Below are positions 10,301 through 22,398 of a stretch of 64,000 nucleotides of DNA, one piece after another; the first letter of the stretch is position 1; every line of letters begins with the position of its first letter. The notes beneath the pieces are model-generated. The model searched no databases, was not told the origin of the DNA, and saw only the letters and a program-made list of their open reading frames with translations. The position numbers and the translations under genes are program-made. The stretch lies in assembly GCF_949987515.2 (NCBI RefSeq), contig NC_082700.1, positions 41,069,380-41,133,379 on the forward strand, written 5' to 3'. Source of the stretch: Delphinus delphis. Its lineage: Eukaryota > Chordata > Mammalia > Artiodactyla > Delphinidae.

Positions 10301-11642
10301 GTATAATTTTTTTTTCTCTTAGTCGAATGTTGTTTGAGACTCAGTGTGTCAGTTTAGCAAATTCTGGTTATCCTATAAGTGGTATTTATAGTAGATATCT
10401 TTCACAGATTTTGTATGATGCCCGCCTTTCATCTGAGAAAGAATCTTAGAACTCTTTCACCTGAGAAATGTTCCTTCCCTGATTCCAATTATGTGATGAT
10501 AATTGGGAAATTCAAGTTCTTATCATCTCTTGTTGTCTAGTCAGATTAGTCTAGTGGTTGGCATTAGTTTCTAAATAATGCAGTTAATGCAGTCCTGTCT
10601 CCTAGACCTAGTTGATTGCTCCAGTAATAGGCATGTGGCCTGAATGAAAATAATTGGTTTTCTTCAATGTTTTTCTCCCTAAATTGGAACTGTAACAAAA
10701 AAGACAATATTTTAGATGTGAAAATTGAGAATGTTGACTAACATATTATCTTCCATGTATTGAAGGATGATCTGAAATAGGGGATACTGGAAGAGATATG
10801 CAGAATGAAGCAGAACCAAAAAAACCCTGATGTTATTTTCATATTTGTTTCCAATCATTTCTGTGTCTCAGACATATTATGGATATTTCCATAGATATTT
10901 GAGACTTCCAAAAGTTTTTTTTTCCATTGATTCAGTTACTTAGGAGTCTTTTCACTGCAAATAAAGGATTATAATAAATGCAATAATTATTTTCAGAGAG
11001 TACCTGAATGACAGGAGTGGCATAGGTTAGCCCTCGGTTTTAGTCACCTGTAATCTACATAAGCTTACGATGTTTACCCAACTAACAAAGAATTTATACT
11101 ATTGTTTAATATGGAAAATTAATTTCTATTATCCTATGTGGTGTGCACAAAAACAGCTTTAGAAAACTACTATTTTCATTAATCTGCAACTGTCAATGTA
11201 AGTAGTGCTTGTAATGAAAATTCTACTTTAAGACATATCCCTAAGATTCCAAACTCTCATATTCCAAACTCTTGAATTCCCTCATACATATAACTTCTAA
11301 GCCTTTTTTTTGTCAAAGAATGTTAACCAGAAATGGGAATCTGAAAAACAAGTAGAGATGATTACCTGAGTTCTCTCTGGTGTGAGTGCTCACAGGACAA
11401 AATATTTGTCTACTATCTCTTTTTGGCAAAAAAGAAGTTGAAGATTTACTCATACTGAAAACTCAGTAGATAACTTACAAAAGAACTTTCAATTTTAAGA
11501 AAAAAAAAAAAAAGACTGGTATTTTATTTCTGGTGATGCTAAAGTGTCCCAGGTAAAGATGTCATCTACCACTGAGGTCACATACTTAAAGAGGGAAATT
11601 AACGTGATCTTGAAAAGAAACTGACTTTAAAAATCTGCTTTC
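10301..11642. other. Single-copy DNA, nothing recognised
   Basis: About 1.3 kb with no repeat or exon signature that I can support; an A15 run is at about 11500-11514. Confidence 0.5.
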
Positions 11643-12030
11643 TTTTTTTATTGAAATATCATTAACATATTATATTAGTTTCAGTTGTACACATAATAAC
11701 TATATATTTGTATATATTGTAAAATAATTACCAGAATAACTTTTGTTAGCATTGATCACCACACATAATTACAAGTTTTGTGTGTGGTGAGAACTAAGCT
11801 CAACTTTCTCATATATAAAGAGTATTATTAACTATAATCACTATGGTGTACATGACATCTCCACAACTTATTTTATAACTGAAGTTTGTACCTTTCGATA
11901 ACTTTCACTCATTTAACCTACCCCCCCAATCCCCACTTCTGGCAACCACAAATCTGTTCTCTAACTCTAAGAACTCATTTAAAAACTAATTTTAGATTCC
12001 TCATATAATTGAGGGCATATGTATTTGCCA
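11643..12030 (-). mobile_element. Old L1 3'UTR fragment
   Basis: Plus strand is the complement of an older L1 3'UTR: 'ttattgaaatatcattaacatattatattagtttcag', then 'tggtgtacatgacatct' and 'ctggcaaccacaaatctgttctct'. Diverged and truncated. Confidence 0.7.
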
Positions 12031-12842
12031 AAAAGGATCTTCTTTTTAAAGGGGAAAAAAACCTTTTTAAACTTAGAATTTCAGAGGAAAAATGGCACAA
12101 ATATTCAGAGGAGTTGGTGAGTGCAGAGTCTATATGGATGACTTGAAGGTAAGAGTTTCTTCTTCAAGCAATAATAAAGCAGAATACATTGTTTACGAGA
12201 CTGTTGTAGACCAAAAATAGGGCAGTATTGTTTTTTGTTTGTTTGTTTGTTTAATGGAGAGAAATGGGTAGCAAGGCTACATGAACAGAAGGGCAATCAT
12301 TCTGGGTTAGATAGATTCCTGAGGAAAACTTGCAGGCAAAAGTTGTTCTTTTGTTGACTAGTCAGTGAAATTTGTCTATATATGCAAAGCTTACAGTTTG
12401 TTTATATCTTACCTCATTACAGAAAATAATTTGAGATAAATGCTTAAAACTAATAGTATTGCTCAGAAACTAGTTCCTGAATACTCCAGTTAGGATTTCT
12501 CAGCTCTATAATAAACCCTCATATCATTTAATATGGATCAATAAAATGTGTAGCTCTCTTTCTTATGTTCCTTATTGAAAATAGCACTATGTATAGACAA
12601 AATTGTTGTTCAAATTAGTAATGGGGTAAAAATATAAGAGATGGCATATAGGAGTAACAGGAAATGCTCACTTTCAAAATATATCTCCCAGTGGTTTGGT
12701 GAGTACAAAATTTTTAAGAAATGTTAGAAACTCATCCCCTTGATTTGTATTAATTTAGCATTCAGATTTTCCTTGTGTATAAAAATGGATAAAGTTGGAA
12801 ATTTTACCATATTAAACTTTATTCATCAGGCATTAATAGTAC
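12031..12842. other. Single-copy DNA, nothing recognised
   Basis: Only a short (GTTT)n run at about 12231-12254 stands out. Confidence 0.5.
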
Positions 12843-13048
12843 TTTTTTTTTTTTTTGCGGTATGCGGGCCTCTCACTGCCGTGGCCTCTCCCGTTGCGGA
12901 GCACAGGCTACGGACACACAGGCCCCGCGGCCATGGCTCAAGGGCTCAGCCGCTCTGTGGCATGTGGGATCTTCCCGGACCGGGGCACGAACCCCTGTCC
13001 CCTGCATTGGCAGGCGGACTCCCAACCACTGCGCCATCAGGGAATCCC
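12843..13048 (-). mobile_element. CHR-type SINE, well preserved
   Basis: Complement of the CHR body with many CpGs still intact (gcgggcc, cccgttgcgg, ccgcggcc), a T-rich left end being the A-tail. Duplication TAATAGTAC at 12834-12842 and 13049-13057. CpG content suggests this is one of the younger copies here. Frames of 70-100 codons through it are chance products of the GC-rich body. Confidence 0.95.
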
Positions 13049-13057
13049 TAATAGTAC

Positions 13058-13804
13058 ATCTTCTTGTCCAACAATAGGGTTCTGAAATATTGAGGCAGGT
13101 GCAAACTTAAAGAACAGTTGTGGGTAGTGGAGAAGGATGTGCAGTATTGGAGTAGAGAGAAAATAAAACTGTTTCTTTGGAAATCATTTTTTCTCTAGGC
13201 TTCTCTGACATTATAATTATTTTCTTTATCCCCCTTTCTTCCTACATTCTCTTTGCCTATTTCCTGGTTTCAAATATTATCCAGTAAGAAGGGCTCTCAG
13301 AAATTATCTTTATTATTGACCTCTCTGCTGAGTAGTAGCCCTTCACAACTGCTTTCTAGATAAATATACTTATTAACATAGCATTTTTTTTCTTTTGAGT
13401 ATATCACTTTCCTCTCCAACCTATGCATTTTGTGACAAAATTTTACTTCTGTGATACATAATAACTGAAATATTTATTCTTCCACCTTCTTGCCACACAA
13501 ATATTACCAAATATTACTAGGAATGCCACCTGATAACTCTCTCTTTTTCAACCTCTGCTTTCTAAAACAGACAGCTGGCAGTGTGCTCCACTATGAGTGA
13601 TGTGACTTGAATCTGAATGTCATGGATGCCATGGGTAAGTCACGTGAGCTTGTAAGATTCCTTAGTGACTAATACTACACCATATATTAAATGCCAAATG
13701 GATATTTATTGACTCAAAAAATAAACAATTTGACTTCTCTCTTCTGTATTATTTGTTTGTATAATATTCTTTGCCTACATAACTTGTTATTGGCAATCAA
13801 CAAA
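13058..13804. other. Single-copy DNA, nothing recognised
   Basis: No exon or repeat signature found. Confidence 0.5.
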
Positions 13805-14035
13805 TAAAATATAAAGCACTAGGCAATACCATTTCACATTCATCAAACTGATAATACTTTTAAAATAACAATTTTAGGGTAGCAGGGACAGGTGAGATTG
13901 GGGAACATTATGGACTCTGATATTCTCTCGATTAGAGTGTAAATGTGTATAATTATTTTGGAAAAGAGTTTACAATATCTAGTAAGTTTACAACACAGTG
14001 ATTTAACCTTAGTGAGACTCTCAAATCACATAAGT
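13805..14035 (+). mobile_element. Old L1M ORF2 3' fragment
   Basis: The words 'caataccatttcacattcatcaaactgataat', 'gggtagcagggacaggtgag' and 'tttggaaaagagtttacaat' follow, with decay, the order of the L1 ORF2 C-terminal region. No open frame remains. Confidence 0.6.
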
Positions 14036-14039
14036 TTAT

Positions 14040-14472
14040 TCTATTAGTCAGGGTTCTCCAGAAACAGAGCCATCAGATGAGACACAGAGAGAGAGAGTTT
14101 TTTTTTTTTTTTTTTTTAAGGAATTGGTTTATGTGATTGTTAGGAATGGCAAGTCTGAAACCCACAGGACAAGGCAGCAGGCTGGAAATTCAGTTAAGAG
14201 TTGAGGCTTATCTTCACAGTCTGCAGGACAGGCTAACATGCTAAAACCTCAGGTAAGTTTCCCTGCTGATGTCTTGAGACAGAATTGCTTCTTCAAGAAA
14301 TCTCAATCTTTCTTCTCAAGACCTTCAACTGACTGGTTAAGGCTCACTCATTGTGGGTGCTTTACTGAAAGTCAACTGTTAACAAATACTTTCATAGCAA
14401 CCTCTAGTCTAGTGTTTGACCAAGCAACTAGACACCATAGCATAGCTAAATTGACACATAAACATTAACTAT
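14040..14472. repeat. Old interspersed repeat of the 'gttctccagaaacagagcc' type
   Basis: Starts 'attagtcagggttctccagaaacagagcc', passes 'aaggaattggtttatgtgattgttaggaatggcaag' and ends 'tgacacataaacattaactatcaca'. This word order is common in mammalian genomes and marks a known interspersed repeat, but I cannot name the family with certainty. A T18 run at about 14099-14116 interrupts it. Its end was the target of the next SINE. Confidence 0.6.
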
Positions 14473-14487
14473 CACAAGTCATATTTT

Positions 14488-14704
14488 TAAAATTTATTTA
14501 TTTATTTATTTTTGTGGTACGCGGGCCTCTCACTGTTGTGACCTCTCCCGTTGTGGAGCACAGTCTCTGGACACGCAGGCTCAGTGGCCATTGCTCACGG
14601 GCCTAGCCACTCCACGGCATGTGGGATCTTCCCGGACCGGGGCACGAACCTGTGTCCCTTGCATCGGCAGGCAGACTCTCAACAACTGCACCACCAGGGA
14701 AGCC
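14488..14704 (-). mobile_element. CHR-type SINE
   Basis: Complement of the CHR body with tail at left ((ATTT)n-like) and head 'gggcttccctggtggtgcag' at right. Perfect 15-bp duplication CACAAGTCATATTTT at 14473-14487 and 14705-14719; it duplicates the last bases of the old repeat 14040-14472. Confidence 0.95.
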
Positions 14705-14719
14705 CACAAGTCATATTTT

Positions 14720-16024
14720 AAAAAGTTAAATATTTCATCCAAAAATTAATTTATTGAATTACTACAGTTTGGGGCTTTAATAGTTTGCCAAAACATCAGA
14801 CATAACATATAATAAGCTTAACAGAATGTCCCTCTTAATAAGAGTTAATTATATTATTATTTCTGAGGCTAAATAAAATATGCAGTTTAAAAGATTAAGG
14901 AATTAAGGTAGTTTCCAGTATAGCATAATTTATAAACTACATATGTTTTATGCCCATGGGGAGTTTGTTTGGAAGTCGTTTAAATATATTTATTTTGTTC
15001 TAAAGATAAAGGTCTACTGATATCTAAAGATATCTAAAGATAAAGGTCACCTTCTTAAATGTTGTGCCATTATTTTAACTACTACCTTTCATCATTATCA
15101 ATTGGTTTCTGGTTACATAGCTTGAAAACACCAAAGACAGTCCTATAGTTGTAGATGATACTCTTGATAAGAACTGACAAATGCTTACTGCTGTGTGATA
15201 ATGTTCTGGCCAAATTTGAAAAGGCTAATTCTTTGAACCTACCAAATAATTCAAGTTAAATGTTAATTTTTTTTTCTTCTAAATTAATCTTGCACGTCTC
15301 ATCCCTGAGTGGAAGTCTATTTCAAATGTAATAATGTCAAGACAACCCCAGTGCTAATATTGATCTAAAATATGTTGATATTTAATTAACAAAAGTTATC
15401 TGGGTGAGGGGGATAGTCACTATTGAGAACGAAAAGGAATATGCACATATGGATAGATCTATTTTAGATTAATTTTAATGAAATAACTGATTTATATCCA
15501 CGCTTTGGTGCTATGGACAATTTTTCTTTTCTTTTTTTTTTTTTTTTTTTTGCCTCAACACCAATTCACTATTTATAATTCTATTTCATGTGTTAGAAAA
15601 CAAAGCTAATACTATTGCATTACAGCCAATTACTGCCTTTCTATTTTGTTTTCATATACAAGTAGCTAACACAAAGAATAAAAATATTTAAAAAAATAAG
15701 AATAATTTAGATACTCTGAATAATTTACAACCTTTTGTAACACTCATTCCATGTAAGAGTAAACCCTGATATAAAAGAATTTGGTTGCATATTGATGGAG
15801 ACAGGTTTTACAATTGTCATGACTCACTGTTTTCTAGTAAATGCAGAAATTGTTCTGAGGTTAATCTTCCATATCAAAATAAAATGAGCAGCCACCTGCT
15901 CTAATGACTTCTCATTGCTCTGAAGTGGCTGATGAGCCAGACAGTAGCTGGAGAAGGAAATGCCTTATGATGCCAGTGGTTTGTTTACCTAATTCTACTT
16001 TAACTCATTTTACATGATTTTTCA
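14720..16024. other. Single-copy AT-rich DNA
   Basis: No repeat or exon recognised; a T-rich run at about 15523-15551. Confidence 0.5.
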
Positions 16025-16725
16025 AATGGTATTTATGGTTTTCTTCTAATTATAAAAGTAATGTATTTCCATTGAGAATACATAGAAAATTCACCTCCAT
16101 TTTGAACATTTAGAAATTTAGTAATTAATTTTCTTAATATTTTCAGTGCATATGTAATTTTAAATTAAAAAGGAAAAATATCATATGTACAATTTTCTAC
16201 CCACCATATTTCATTTAATAAACTATTGTGACTGCTTTATAATATTAAAATATTTGAAAAACATACTTTACTGATATTGTAATGTTTTTGCCTTTATCAA
16301 TATGGTAATTTATGTAACCAGCCTACCACTGTTCAAAATTTAAGTTGTTTCAATTTCTGGATAATATAAATTAATAGAACTTTAAATAGTACTTTAACCT
16401 ACAGGTTAAGTTTTTTTTACATGATGATTTTTGAAAAATTCAAACGTTTGCAATGCACATTGTCAACTTGCTTTCTAGAAATTTTAATCAACTTACATGA
16501 CCAGCAACACTGAATGAAACAGGCCATTCAGGTGTATCATTGCAACATATAAATTAACTACTAAATTCTATTTTTCCAAGTTAATACGTAGAAAATCATA
16601 TCACTTTGTGATGGTTTGCCAGTCTTTGACATTTCTTTGTGGTTGTCACATAATTTTTTTAAAAATTGTATTTCATCATTTGGGAATTGCCTATCCTTTT
16701 TTTTTTTGCCATTTTTTTTTAAAGG
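16025..16725 (-). mobile_element. Old L1M 3' end and ORF2 C-terminal part
   Basis: Plus strand carries the complement of an old L1M 3' region: 'ctaattataaaagtaatgtatttccattgagaa', 'catatttcatttaataaactattgtgac', 'tatggtaatttatgtaaccagcctaccactg', 'gcaacactgaatga', 'tttgggaattgcctatcc'. Strongly diverged. Confidence 0.6.
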
Positions 16726-17754
16726 AGTACCTCATATTACTAAAACCAAACCAAACCAAAACAAAATTAAAAATTCTATATGGATTAAGAATGTCTACAC
16801 TTTTCTGTCATGTATGTTCTAAATCTAAGTTCTAAGGTTATAATAAATTTTCAATACCACATATATTATTTTTGATGTCAAATTACTTTATTATAATTTA
16901 AACCACTAATTTTCTCTCCATGGTCTTTTACTTTATTATGTTTATAAATAGCATTAGAAAATATATGCATAGTACTGTTTAATATTTTAATATCACAATA
17001 TATATATGTTTCAGATTTTTAAAATTAAGATCATGACATATATATGCATATACAAAAGATCATAGCAAATATATATAAATTATCTATCCAACTAATTTCA
17101 TTTAATAAAATAAAGTGTTACAATTTTATGACAGTAAATATTTTGGAAATTAATTCTTATATTCTCTCTCTTCATCTCATTATTTCTTCCATAACTCACT
17201 TCTCTTTTCCTTGATTTTTGTCTTTAAGTTTAGTATTTTTTTTCTAGTACATCAAAAAGTTTTTAAGGATATGCTTTATTATTATTTTATTTGAGACATA
17301 TAACTTTTTCTCAAATATTCAACATTCATTTCACATTGTGAATGGATGTTCCCAAAATATGTTCTCAAATATTGTATTTATTTTAATGATTTTTTCTTTA
17401 TTTTTAAAATAGTGACTTTTCTTTCTTAGGACACTTGTGATTCTTTAGGTTGAGTTCAACATTATCTGTCTTCCTCTTCACTCTTTGATTCTTTACCCTT
17501 CATTTGAAGGGGTATATTCAAGTCTATCAATCACATTGACATCAGTTATTCTCTCCAAAGCATTTCTCCTCTAATTTTTTTTTATATTTTTCTATTAATT
17601 TTTAGTTTCCTTGTAATATTTCTGTATTTCATACCTCTAACTTTCACTTCATCTTTTATCTTCATATATGGCTTTATTTTTTGTTTCAATTTCTATTCTA
17701 TAGAAGCTAAACATTCTTTCATATTATTGGTGTTAATAATCTTTACAAATCTTT
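16726..17754. other. Single-copy AT-rich DNA, nothing recognised
   Basis: Several poly-T and TA-rich runs; no supported feature. Confidence 0.5.
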
Positions 17755-17770
17755 CTTCCATTATGTTTTT

Positions 17771-18082
17771 TTTTTTTAAGATGTTGGGGGTAGGAGTTTA
17801 TTAATTAATTAATTTATTTTTGCTGTGTTGGGTCTCCATTTCTGTGCGAGGGCTTTCTCTAGTTGCGGCAAGCGGGGGTCACTCTTCATCACGGTGCACA
17901 GGCCTCTCACTATCACGGCCTCTCTTGTTGTGGAGCACAGGCTCCAGACACGCAGGCTCAGTAGCTGTGGCTCATGGACCCAGTTGCTCCGCGGCATGTG
18001 CGATCCTCCCAGACCAGGGCTTGAACCTGTGTCCCCTGCATTAGCAGGCAGATTCTCAACCACTGCGCCACCAGGGAATCCC
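17771..18082 (-). mobile_element. CHR-type SINE, long form
   Basis: Head 'ggggattccctggtggcgca' at the right end; the left 3' part holds an extra module of about 60-70 bases ('gctgtgttgggtctccatttctgtgcgagggctttctctagttgcggc') absent from the other six copies, as in the long older CHR-1 form. Duplication CTTCCATTATGTTTTT at 17755-17770 and 18083-18098. Confidence 0.92.
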
Positions 18083-18098
18083 CTTCCATTATGTTTTT

Positions 18099-19069
18099 TA
18101 TATAGTTTTCCTATTGATTTTCTTCTGAGAATCAATAAGAAGCTTTCCTTTCCTTTTTCTATATGAATTTTTATATGTAGATTGTATTTTCTTTGAAATC
18201 ATTCTTAGTGAAATGAGGTTTACCCAGATTCTCTACTTGTTGGTAGTTCCAATGAGTCTCTGCATGACATTTCAACTTTCTTTGGAAACGCCATATTGTT
18301 TAGGAAAGGTGCAATATCTGGTGCTATCTTGCTTATATAGGCAGCTCACCAGACATTAAACATTTATTAACTCTCTGACACTTGATATAGTGTTAAACAC
18401 TGATCCTCAGTAGTCTGGAGAATCAAGCTATGAATATTTTGTGAGGACTATACACAATATAGATGTAAAATATCTGACGTATTTTCTGGTCCAAATTAGG
18501 CAAATAAATAACTGGAGTTATTACAATTCTATGGTGTTCAGCCATGTTCTGGGTTACAGTCTTGATTTTTTCTGTGCTGTTCAGTTTCTAGGTATTTTTA
18601 AAATTCTTGATGGGTGTGACTCTTCTAGTAACATGATCAGTTAAATTTCATGAATTTACTCATTAAAATTTTTCTTTCATGACAGAAGAGGTGCTGAACC
18701 TAAATAAGTCTATTTGATAACCAAAACTGGTTGTAGTGATTTAAGTGCAAAGGAGTCATAAGAAGGTTTTATGGAAGAATATGGAGGGAGGAATAAATAT
18801 TTTGATGAACTAAATGCTTATAACCATGCATGTGAACATAGTTTGTATTACATAATCCTCAATTTTCTAAAAGTGTGTTTAGAAAGTTTTTGAAAAGTCA
18901 GAGGTTATGAGAATTAGAATGCACTTTACATTTAGAAAATTTTTGACTATTTCTATTTCTTTTATTATATGATAATATAATAATGATAACATATTAATAA
19001 ATAATATTTATAAGTGTATATTGATAATAAAATGACAATATAATATTTTATTTTAATTATTAGCATTTT
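18099..19069. other. Single-copy DNA, nothing recognised
   Basis: AT-rich; no repeat or exon signature. Confidence 0.5.
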
Positions 19070-19083
19070 AAAAGCTTCTTTGG

Positions 19084-20311
19084 AGCATAGGTAAAACATT
19101 CTCTGACATGAATTGTACCAATGTTTTCTTAGGTCTCCCAAGGCAATATAAATAAAAACAAAAATAAACAAATGGGACCTAATCAAACTTACAAGCTTTT
19201 GCACAACAAAGGAAACCAAACAACAAAAACAACAAAAACTCCAAAAGACAACCTACAGAATGGGAGAAAATATTTGCAAATGATGTAACAGACAAGGGCT
19301 TAATCTCCAAAATTTACATATAACTCATACAACTCAACAACAACAGCAAAACAAATAAACCAATCAAAATATGGGCAGAACTTAATAGACATTTCTCCAA
19401 AGAAGACATACAGATGGCCAGTAAACACATGAAAAGATGCTCAACATCACTAATTATTAGAGAAATGCAAGTCAAAACTACAATGAGGTACCACCTCACA
19501 CTGATCAGGGTGGCCATCATTAAAATGTGTACAAATAACAAATCCTGGAGAGGATTTGGAGAAAAAGGAACCCTACTACACCACTGGTGGGAATGTAAGT
19601 TGGTACAGCCACTATGGGAAACAGTATGGAGACTTCTCAGAAAACTAAAAATAGAATTACAATATGATCCAGCAATCCCACTCTTGGGAATATATCCAGA
19701 CAAAGCTATAATTCAAAAAGATACATGCACCCATATGTTCATAGCAGCACTGTTCACAGTAGCAAAAACATGGACACAACCTAAATGTCTGTCAACAGAT
19801 GAATGGATAAAGACATGTGGTACATATATACAATCCAATACTACTCAGTCATAAAAAAAAGAACAAAATAATGCTATTTGAAGCAACATGGATACAACTA
19901 GAAATTATCATACTAAGTGAAGTAAGTCTGAAAGATAAAAACAAATATCATATGCTATCACTTATATGTGGAATCTAAACTACAGTGCAAATGAACCTAT
20001 CTACAAAACAGAAACAGACTCATAGAGAACAGACTTGTGATTGCCAAGGGGTGGAGCTAGGGAGAGGAATGGACTGGGAGTTTGGGGTTGATAGATGCAA
20101 ACTATTACATTTAGAATGGATAAGCAACAAGGTCTCAATGTATAGCACAGGAAACTATTGAATATCCTGTGATAAACCATAATGTAAAATAATATAAAAA
20201 CAGAATGTATATATGTGTATAACTGAGTCACTTTGCTGTACAGCAGAGATTGCCACAACATTGTAAATAAACTATATTTCAATTAAAAAATTAAAAAACT
20301 AATGAATAAAT
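19084..20311 (+). mobile_element. 5'-truncated L1 with target duplication
   Basis: Plus-strand L1 3' end: ORF2 C-terminal region followed by 3'UTR ('tcaatgtatagcacaggaaa', 'gctgtacagcagagattgcc') and an A-rich tail. Flanking repeats aaaagcttctttgg (19070-19083) and aaaagcttcattgg (20312-20325) match at 13 of 14 bases and fix both ends. Length 1.23 kb against about 6-7 kb for a complete element. Confidence 0.93.
19414..19854 (+). pseudogene. L1 ORF2 C-terminal remnant
   Basis: A 146-codon open frame equals the C-terminal segment of L1 ORF2p, downstream of the reverse transcriptase domain; the words [11 protein letters not shown] and STDEWIK mark it. The upstream endonuclease and RT were never copied because of 5' truncation, so it cannot be active. 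The frame being open so long suggests a moderately young insertion. Confidence 0.85.
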
Positions 20312-20355
20312 AAAAGCTTCATTGGTATGGGAATGATATTTATTAAAATTGTTGG

Positions 20356-20571
20356 ACTAGGGATTCCCTGGTCGCGCAGTAGTTGACAGTCCGCCTGCCA
20401 ATGCAGGGGACACGGGTTTGTGCCCCAGTCTGGGAAGATCCCACAGGCCGCGGAGCAGCTGGGCCCGTGAGCCATGGCCGCTGAGCCTGTGCGTCCGGAG
20501 CCTGTGCTCCACAATGGGAGAGGCCACAAGAGTGAGAGGCCCACGTACAGCAAAAAAAAAAAAAAGAAAAA
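20356..20571 (+). mobile_element. CHR-type SINE
   Basis: Head 'gggattccctggtcgcgcag', B-box-like 'gggtttgtgcccc', GC-rich body and A-rich tail. Perfect duplication AAAATTGTTGG at 20345-20355 and 20572-20582. It lies about 45 bases beyond the tail of the L1 19084-20311. Confidence 0.95.
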
Positions 20572-20779
20572 AAAATTGTTGGTCTAAGTTTTTTTTCTCT
20601 TATTCCATAAATCAAGATATTGATCAAATGCCCTTTCTCCAATTCTGACAGTTCACTGAAACTAAAAGAATTCTTATGACTATCCTATCTTCAAATTTTT
20701 AAAATTTTATTTACCAATTTTTCTGCTTTGAACAGTTATCTATGATTTTGAAAGCATGCAGACATTGGCATAGATTAGA

Positions 20780-21215
20780 TAGAGCTTCAAGCTATAGGTA
20801 CAGATCAAATTTGTCTGTACATATTGAAATAAATTTCTAGACACAAGACAGAGCCACTCCTTCCCAGAATACCACATCAGCAAACCAAGCTTTCCTGTTT
20901 CTGTAAATTCTGTGTTTGACCAGAAATCAAGTATATGCAGTCGCCAATCACCAAATACCAACTCATCTCTGGACTATATACTTGTTTCTTTGTTCTTTGA
21001 TCTTTCTAAATAAGGTCAGATTTGTAACCCCAGGCAATTTTTCCCTATTTTTATGTGCTGCTTCTAAGACTAAAACTCACTCATGCCCAAAATCATTCAG
21101 AAAGAGTGCTCTGTTGCTTCTAAGGCACTGTACTTCCTCAGTCCATGGATTGTTTTCCCTTGAACGAGGACATCATATTCTTTATTAAATTGTTTTACTT
21201 TTGATGTTTGACTGT
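20780..21215 (+). mobile_element. LTR-like segment of a decayed retrovirus-like element (5' copy)
   Basis: The last 100 bases (about 21110-21205) resemble 29845-29945: 23 identical bases (tccatggattgttttccctt plus 3) at 21142-21164, flanked by alignable 'ggcactg' and 'attgttttac'. A polyadenylation-type block and the spacing before a gag-like start support an LTR R/U5. The left edge is a guess. The AATAAA present in the other copy has decayed to aacgag here. Confidence 0.5.
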
Positions 21216-22398
21216 TTTGGTGACAAGAAGACAATTGAACCTGAAGACAATTGCTGAACATTCCAAGACAGCTCCCAAACACAGGCAAAGATACCCACAG
21301 AGCCTTTTGACGGGCTGCCTCTTCAACCACTCTCTGAGATCTCCAGTAAGGTTCTCTTGGATTGAATTCCACTTTTTTTGCATTCTGAGCTCTTCAAGTT
21401 TGTTTCTGTTAATGCTTCTGGGTGGAAAATTGCAGTGTGATAGACTCCATATTTTTTACAGTGAGACCTAGTGGGCCTCAACATTTGGGTTTGTGGCCAA
21501 CTTCATCTACCAGGTAAGTGTCTTCAAGAGGTCCTATATAGGTCTCAGTAGCTGTGTACAGGCAGCCAGAAACATTACATCTGTTTGAATTTGGTAGGAA
21601 TACTTCAAAAAGGGAAAATAATGGGTACCCCTCAATCTAAAGAAAGCAAGATGACAGCCACTGGAGGACTCAGAAAAGCTTTGAGGTAAATCCACAGCAT
21701 AAACTGGTAGAGGACTCAGGGAAATAAATTAACAAGCGATTTGGACCATTTTGACCACTGGAGCATCAAAATATAAGTAGGCACAAGTTAGAATATTAAA
21801 AGCCTTTAGTGCATCTGCCACTATAAAGAAATCTTCTCATGAAAGGCATAATATATCTGTTGTCAATGGGAATCTCAGAAGTCAAAGCCACAAAATTGGT
21901 AGACACACATCAAGCACTTGAGAGTTATTAGAACCCTCACCACCTAACTCTAAGACTCCTTTCCTAGGATAAGTTGGTCACAGAATGGGTTAGGTTGACA
22001 CTAGGTAACCTGCCAACCTCAAGAAAGTTTTCATTCAATAAGAAACACTGTAAAATACCATAAAATTCCTAATCCAGCAGCACATCCATCAATTTGGCTC
22101 TGAGGGACCCAAGGCTTAGCTATAGAAATGGGATCCTCAAGTTTAAAGAGTTGAGTGTGTCCCATTCCAGCATACCTGCTTATTTTATGTCTAAAAACTG
22201 TGGTTCTGGAAGATGTAGATATCTACAAAAATGGCAAAATCTTACTAAGATAACCTAGAATTTCAATGGTCATTATGGGAAATGTTCCAATTAGACAAGG
22301 TCAGTCATTTAAGAAGTGCACTTGAAAGCAGAGTCTCCCAAATCAAACAGAATGGGATATCTTTTATAATTGGCATGCAGAAGCCTTCAAAATCCTTT
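21216..22398 (+). mobile_element. Retrovirus-like leader and gag-like remnant
   Basis: Follows the LTR-like piece. Directly after it 'ttggtgacaagaag' could be a decayed tRNA primer-binding site (a tRNA-Arg type is possible, not certain). An ATG at 21621 opens a Met-Gly start of the myristoylated Gag type but meets a stop after about 22 codons (21690); the rest is broken in all frames. The segment ends at the insertion of the L1 22399-27050 and seems to resume at about 27051. The assignment rests on layout, not on a database match. Confidence 0.4.

Noticed and set aside
12740..13085. Overlapping open frames of 71-103 codons
   Set aside because: They run through a CHR SINE, whose GC-rich body is open in several frames at every copy in the window; no gene signature.
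21097..21383. Minus-strand frames of 62-91 codons
   Set aside because: Antisense to the LTR-like and leader segment; no motif.
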